A stretch of 64,000 nucleotides of DNA, from contig JAUIJL010000003.1 in the NCBI GenBank assembly GCA_030431255.1, positions 550,711 to 614,710 of the forward strand, given 5' to 3'. Positions 61,001 through 64,000 of the stretch are shown here, piece by piece (position 1 is the stretch's first letter; every line of letters begins with the position of its first letter). Origin of the DNA: Thermoanaerobaculia bacterium (lineage in GTDB: Bacteria > Acidobacteriota > Thermoanaerobaculia > Multivoradales > J023). Position numbers and translations under genes: made by a program. A model generated the notes under the pieces. That model made no database searches, was not told where the DNA came from, and was given only the letters and a program-made list of their open reading frames with translations.

Positions 61001-61681
61001 AGGCTGATCGGTGGCCAGGGCGTCGATCAGCTGATCTAGCCGACGATGCAGAGGAGCGTCGGTCGCGGCCTTGGCGTCATCACGGGTTGAGCCCAACACA
61101 TCGCGCCACAGCTGGGATTGCCACCGCTCGGAGATGGATTCCGGGTCGCTGAGGGTCGGTTCCGGATCCAGCTCCCAGCCGCTCAACATCTCGGGCCGAA
61201 ACATCTGATAGTCGTCGAAGAGAGCAGCAAGTCGGGAAGAGAGCTGGAGTCGCTTGCGCTGATCGGGATCTCCCTGGAGATAGGCGAGATAGGCGCCGCC
61301 TTCAGCGGAGGGATCGGCGGCATTGGATTCGGCACCGAGCAAATGGGTGAGCTTTTGAAAGAGGCGCCATGTGAGGATCTCGCGATCGAAGAGGCTGACC
61401 CGACGGTCACCGATGGCCTCTGTGGCCGGTAGGTCTTCACCGTCGAGCACCCGGCTCGCGAGCCAGTGGCAAAAAGGGCGAGGGAAGGGGGTCGTCAATC
61501 CTCCGGAGATGCCGTGCCGAGCGGCCAGCTGAAGAGTCAGCCAGCGTTGCATGCCCTGGCTTTGGGTGACGAAGATTTCCCTTTCCAAGGGCGGAAGGGG
61601 AGACTCGGCCATGACCTGGGCAAGGCGTGCGACGAGCACGTCTAAACGATTGCTGGTGTAGAGGGTCAGCTCGGACATCAT
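58043..61681 (-). CDS. recC: Exodeoxyribonuclease V subunit gamma
   Basis: 1212 residues from ATG 61681 (MMSELTLYTSNRLDVLVARL), which matches the short RecC N-terminus. A longer start at 61789 has AGAGG 5 nt upstream and would add 36 unconserved residues, so it cannot be fully excluded. Family landmarks are FVTQSQGMQRWLTLQLAARH near residue 35, GGLTTPFPRPFCHWLASRVL, GDILVQVPDIELYGPYIQAV, GRVTFCALKPMRTIPFRVVC and GLNDGAFPRQDVRRTFDLIA. RecC holds the complex together, splits the strands and reads Chi. It is first of the recCBD operon. It is divergent from a membrane-protein gene across 178 bp. Confidence 0.94.
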   Translation of the reverse strand: MMSELTLYTSNRLDVLVARLAQVMAESPLPPLEREIFVTQSQGMQRWLTLQLAARHGISGGLTTPFPRPFCHWLASRVLDGEDLPATEAIGDRRVSLFDREILTWRLFQKLTHLLGAESNAADPSAEGGAYLAYLQGDPDQRKRLQLSSRLAALFDDYQMFRPEMLSGWELDPEPTLSDPESISERWQSQLWRDVLGSTRDDAKAATDAPLHRRLDQLIDALATDQPPRGLPSRVSVVGISSLPPIFIELLAALARHLPVAVYFVSPTYHYWGDLRSDRETARLARRMKLRPDQLLEERHFEQGHALLAALGRQGRDFFNLLQQADETGGAWQDVEFEDPGDDTALHVLQHDILHLIDRGSPGSDEVDPRLPLDPADRSIEIHACHSPLREMEVLRDRLLDAMARDPDLRPGDILVQVPDIELYGPYIQAVFGVDHDATPRLPFSIADRRAGREQPPSEIFLDILDLVGSRLTVRQVFDLLDTPAIRRRFELAVDELPTLRRLVEDVRIRWAMDGRQKQTEFELPAWDANTWRAGLDRLLMGYAVGSGPRLEETLPAGIAPFAGDTAGVADAVGRFATYVERLFHALRVLGRERPLDDWVDVTLTAVDELFAAESEAEERGLQWIRDEINKLAGLQASLGLNEAISPRVVRDHLASVLHASGFGSGFIDGRVTFCALKPMRTIPFRVVCIAGLNDGAFPRQDVRRTFDLIAASPKAGDRSLRDDDRYLFLETLLAAQDRWILSFVGRSQKDSSQREPSVVLAELMDQIDRTFFPADGSDRAARDLLWVEHRLQPWSPAYFQTDDLQNDVELPPPEPESARVSSGPDDRLRSYSQEDARAAQALTAHRHGVPRFADEELPGLEDALLESHGPVELEVRIDELCRFWRLPCRHFSQRSLGVRLPDEDEAESESEPFLIDGLEAFEIRQWMLARRLGRRLLADDDGSLGNRPEETQGSDHGLDDMPLAAVEALEMGMLRAQGRLPAQGVGRHQMLRQSRRVEAFLDALPPFRSAPPLAIDLHIPDDELGFRLTGAILHGTQDEAGQFHQIQSLRCGEIRPQDLLDAWIELLVVCRHASSRGLSVPSALLIGEGQTLRLEPPIDVDTRLEEILHGYRRGLGRALPFFPEPSHAFAEQSLKLADPRNPARLSPEDKARTAFEGRGGPAGKPQIQSVSEDPYVRLAFRGVDPIDDPDFSHWAKKVWLPILAAIREVPR

Positions 61682-61859
61682 GGGCGGAGGAGAATAGCCG
61701 AACCGGCGATGGGATGCGAGGGGCGAGCCCGCTCGGGGCTGATCCCGGGTAAAGATGCGGCGCCGTTCGGTTCTGGTTATGATGCCCATCCTTTCCTCTC
61801 ATGAATGGGCTTCGTCCGCCGGCGGCCCATCCAACGGTTGATGGAGCGGCTCAACGATC

Positions 61860-63599
61860 ATGGCCAGGAAGCAGAAATCTAAATCCTCGAAGTCGTCCCG
61901 GGCGAAATCCAAAGGATCACCAGCACCCTCGGGCTCGTCGTCGGGCTCCTCTGCGGGCGCGTCGTCGGGCCCCGCCACGGGTAGGTCTCGCGGTCCCAAA
62001 CCGGCCACATCGTCGGGCGGGCGGGGGGATTGGGCTTGGGCCCTGGCGCTCAGCGCGGTGGCGTTCGTGCATCGGTTTTTCTTTTTGCAATCCAATCGAG
62101 ATCGAGAGTGGCCGTTCTCCATCTTCTACGAGGGGGATTCAGAGGCCTACTACCGCTTTGCGCGAGCTGTGCTCGCCGGCAAACCCTATGATGAGGGGCT
62201 ACCTTTCCATCCCCCTGGGTTCGCCTATGTTTTGGCGCAGGTCCACGATTGGTTGGGTGCCGGCGGAGAGAGCGCTTCGGTGCCGCATCTGCAAGTCAAA
62301 ATCATGCTCGCCGCGTTTTCGAGTCTATCGGTGGGCCTGCTTTATCTCTTGATACGGCCTTATCTCGGCCGCACGGTGGCGATTCTTTCTTCATTATTTG
62401 CCGCTTATCATTTCGGCCTGTACGTGCTGGCCATCGCCCCGGTCACGGAGGGGGTCTATTTGACCCTGCTGCTCGCCACTTGGTTGCTCTTTTCCCGTGG
62501 GATGTCGAGCGCGGTCACCGCGCCGGGCGCTGAGCCCAAGGACAGCGTCCTGGTGACTGTCGCCGTCGGGCTGATGTGTGGCGGTCTAGCCCTCACCCGA
62601 GCGGAGTCTATGCTTCTGCCTTTTGTGTTGGTCATTCTTTGTGCCCTGGGATGGTGGCTACGCCGTCGGGATTCGGCCGGCGAGTCAGCGCCCTTCGCGT
62701 TGGCCTGTCGTCCTTGGATCCTGCTGTTGCTGACCTTTGGATTTACGATTTTGCCCTGGACGGTGCGAAATCACCGCGCTTTGACCGAGCTCAATCAATC
62801 CTACGGGGATCGCTTGGCAGAGCCGATTCCCACCTTCGTGCCGATCACCATCTACGGTCCTCTAAATCTGGCGCTGGCCAACAACGAGCTGGCGGACGGA
62901 ACCTTTTCGCGAGACTTTATGTCGTCGCAAAAATTGCAGGGCAACCTGGATCTAGAAGACCCCCAGCATCTGGATTTCATCTTGCACGGCGATCGCCACG
63001 CTCGGAAGTGGATCCTGGAGAACCCGACGGACTTTGTGGATTTGGTGGGCAAAAAGTGGGAGCTGGTGTCGACGACCTTGACCCTGGGTTGGACTCAATG
63101 GAATTGGCCGGGTGGGTTGGACGGCTTGCGTCGGCCGGTGGATATTTTCACCCCTGAGTCCACGGTGCTTCGGCCGTTTCTGGGGATATACCTGCTCATC
63201 GGCGTCATTCTGTGTGCTCTGGCGGGTCCCGAGTCACGGCGGTGGCTGGGATTGGTGGCCGCGGCGTCGATCATCGGTGTTATCAGCACCACCATGTTCT
63301 ACGGCTACGTCCGCCAAGGCCTGCTCCTGCTGCCGTTCTTCTTCAGCTTTGCCGGTGTGAGTAGCGCGGTGCTGCTGGATCGCGGTCTTGGGGTCCTTCG
63401 GGAGCGTCGATCACCGGGTAGATCCTGGCTCGTCATGCTCGGCGTCGTGGCTCTGTTGATGGCGCTGCTCGAGGTCTCGGGCCGTGATGCCAACCGGAAT
63501 TTTGAAGCGACGGGCAGCACGATTCCGGGGTCGCATAAGCTCAATCGGGATCAACCGATTACGTTGAAGCTTTTGCCGGCTGAGGATCAGCGTCGCTGA
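61860..63599 (+). CDS. Polytopic membrane protein, GT-C/ArnT-PMT-like
   Basis: 579 residues. A Lys/Ser-rich disordered head (~55 residues) precedes the first TM helix. The first outer loop has FYEGDSEAYYRFARAVLAGK and FHPPGFAYVL, the acidic motif typical of GT-C glycosyltransferases that use polyprenyl-phosphate sugars. About ten more hydrophobic segments follow (LVTVAVGLMCGGLALTRAES, PWILLLLTFGFTILPWTVRN, GVILCALAGPESRRWLGLVA). It probably glycosylates lipid or protein at the outer membrane face. The ribosome site at ATG 61860 is weak. It has no close similarity by eye to the GT-C-like protein at 15309 beyond the general layout. Confidence 0.78.
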   Translation: MARKQKSKSSKSSRAKSKGSPAPSGSSSGSSAGASSGPATGRSRGPKPATSSGGRGDWAWALALSAVAFVHRFFFLQSNRDREWPFSIFYEGDSEAYYRFARAVLAGKPYDEGLPFHPPGFAYVLAQVHDWLGAGGESASVPHLQVKIMLAAFSSLSVGLLYLLIRPYLGRTVAILSSLFAAYHFGLYVLAIAPVTEGVYLTLLLATWLLFSRGMSSAVTAPGAEPKDSVLVTVAVGLMCGGLALTRAESMLLPFVLVILCALGWWLRRRDSAGESAPFALACRPWILLLLTFGFTILPWTVRNHRALTELNQSYGDRLAEPIPTFVPITIYGPLNLALANNELADGTFSRDFMSSQKLQGNLDLEDPQHLDFILHGDRHARKWILENPTDFVDLVGKKWELVSTTLTLGWTQWNWPGGLDGLRRPVDIFTPESTVLRPFLGIYLLIGVILCALAGPESRRWLGLVAAASIIGVISTTMFYGYVRQGLLLLPFFFSFAGVSSAVLLDRGLGVLRERRSPGRSWLVMLGVVALLMALLEVSGRDANRNFEATGSTIPGSHKLNRDQPITLKLLPAEDQRR

Positions 63600-63636
63600 G
63601 TCGACTGCGAAGTGGCCGAGCTCGAAATGCCCGAAT

Positions 63637-63747
63637 CCGAAATGCCTGGCACCCAACTCCCTTCTCGATCTCGAAATGCCTGGCACTTCGGCCTGGGTAC
63701 CTAGCGTTGGACTAAGAAAACGAAACGCCAAGACGAAACGCCTGGCA
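63637..63747 (+). repeat. REP-like motifs upstream of a RAYT gene
   Basis: TGCCTGGCAC-type cores preceded by CGAAA or GAAAC lie at about 63638-63653, 63672-63687 and 63733-63748 in the 308-bp gap 63600-63907. They are diverged relatives of the cores at 26.6 and 51.1 kb. The rest of the gap (63749-63890) is more AT-rich and otherwise empty, ending in TAGGAGG before the transposase ATG. Confidence 0.8.
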
Positions 63748-63907
63748 CCTCCCAATCCGGGCACCTCCCAATCCGATTTTTTCAAAGGAAATTTTCCCAA
63801 AGCGCAGAATTGAAGAGCATTTTTACGTCCAATCTTCTTAGGAAGGGGCAGAAGCGTAGCTTCGGAGACCGAAATCTTTCGGAAAACCCTTTCATAGGAG
63901 GATTGCC

Positions 63908-64000
63908 ATGGGTAGAGAGCTTCGATTCGTTCCCCCCAACAGCCTGCAGCACGTCACCGACGTCACCTTTCAAAACCGCCACTTCTTGCGTCCCTCCAAG
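63908..64000 (+). CDS. REP-associated tyrosine transposase (RAYT), N-terminal fragment
   Basis: 31 residues from ATG 63908 to the window edge, with TAGGAGG 6 nt upstream. MGRELRFVPPNSLQHVTDVT and FQNRHFLRPSK match, from memory, the N-termini of IS200-like Y1 transposases of the RAYT type that abound in Acidobacteriota. The catalytic HUH and Tyr lie beyond the window and cannot be checked. The REP-like motifs just upstream are the expected context. Such enzymes nick and move REP/BIME elements rather than themselves. Confidence 0.72.
   Translation, partial: MGRELRFVPPNSLQHVTDVTFQNRHFLRPSK

Noticed and set aside
1..64000. tRNA, rRNA or riboswitch genes
   Set aside because: No cloverleaf with a GGTTCGAATCC-type T arm, no rRNA-like conserved stretch and no recognisable riboswitch core was found by reading. 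Weak candidates could have been missed without a covariance search.

Overview
The window is a GC-rich, gene-dense bacterial chromosome segment with about 37 protein-coding genes, many packed into operons with 1-4 bp stop/start overlaps. No rRNA, tRNA, CRISPR array, prophage or complete insertion sequence was seen. The best guess for the source is an Acidobacteriota (Thermoanaerobaculia-like) genome. This is an inference from memory of family distributions. It rests on the C-terminal beta domain of the SGNH hydrolase, the N-terminus of the REP-associated transposase at the right edge, the PATAN/TPR and kinase/ATPase/TPR proteins, and a RecBCD locus outside a proteobacterial context. A myxobacterial-type source is not excluded.

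Layout. 0-4.4 kb: the end of a PDZ-type protein and a catalytically dead HtrA-like protein, then a convergent run of thioesterase, TPR lipoprotein, unknown helical protein and SDR enzyme. 4.6-6.2 kb: a PATAN/degenerate-J/TPR protein. 6.2-17.2 kb: a glycan locus with a GT2-GT4 fusion, its stand-alone GT4 paralogue, another GT2, an M28-like DUF4910/DUF2172 enzyme, a nucleotidyltransferase, an SGNH hydrolase and a GT-C-like membrane protein. 17.3-23.3 kb: sucA-sucB-lpdA, encoding the 2-oxoglutarate dehydrogenase complex; its E1 carries a cyclic-nucleotide-binding-like domain. 23.3-27.7 kb: an operon of a divergent Hsp70, a J-domain-like protein without HPD, and a membrane protein. 28.1-32.4 kb: an RND efflux pair. 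32.6-38.3 kb: a CBS protein, a large Ser/Thr kinase-ATPase-TPR protein and a carotenoid-desaturase-like oxidoreductase. 38.6-43.6 kb: a small protein and an Lhr helicase. 43.6-48.5 kb: two tandem class A PBPs. 48.6-52.0 kb: a MaoC-like hydratase, ApaG, a lytic transglycosylase and a SAM methyltransferase. 52.0-61.7 kb: recC-recB-recD as one overlapping operon. 61.9-64.0 kb: a GT-C-like membrane protein and the start of a RAYT-type transposase.

The most interesting threads are these: the cNMP-type domain inside SucA, which lacks the phosphate-binding Arg; a dispersed GTGCCAGGCAC palindrome family (REP-like) found in three places, one of them in frame inside the hsp70-like gene, with a probable cognate RAYT transposase in the same window; the unusual Hsp70/J-like/membrane operon; and a sliding-clamp-binding-like pentapeptide in an extended RecB tail.

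All functional calls come from reading motifs by eye. No alignment or search was run.
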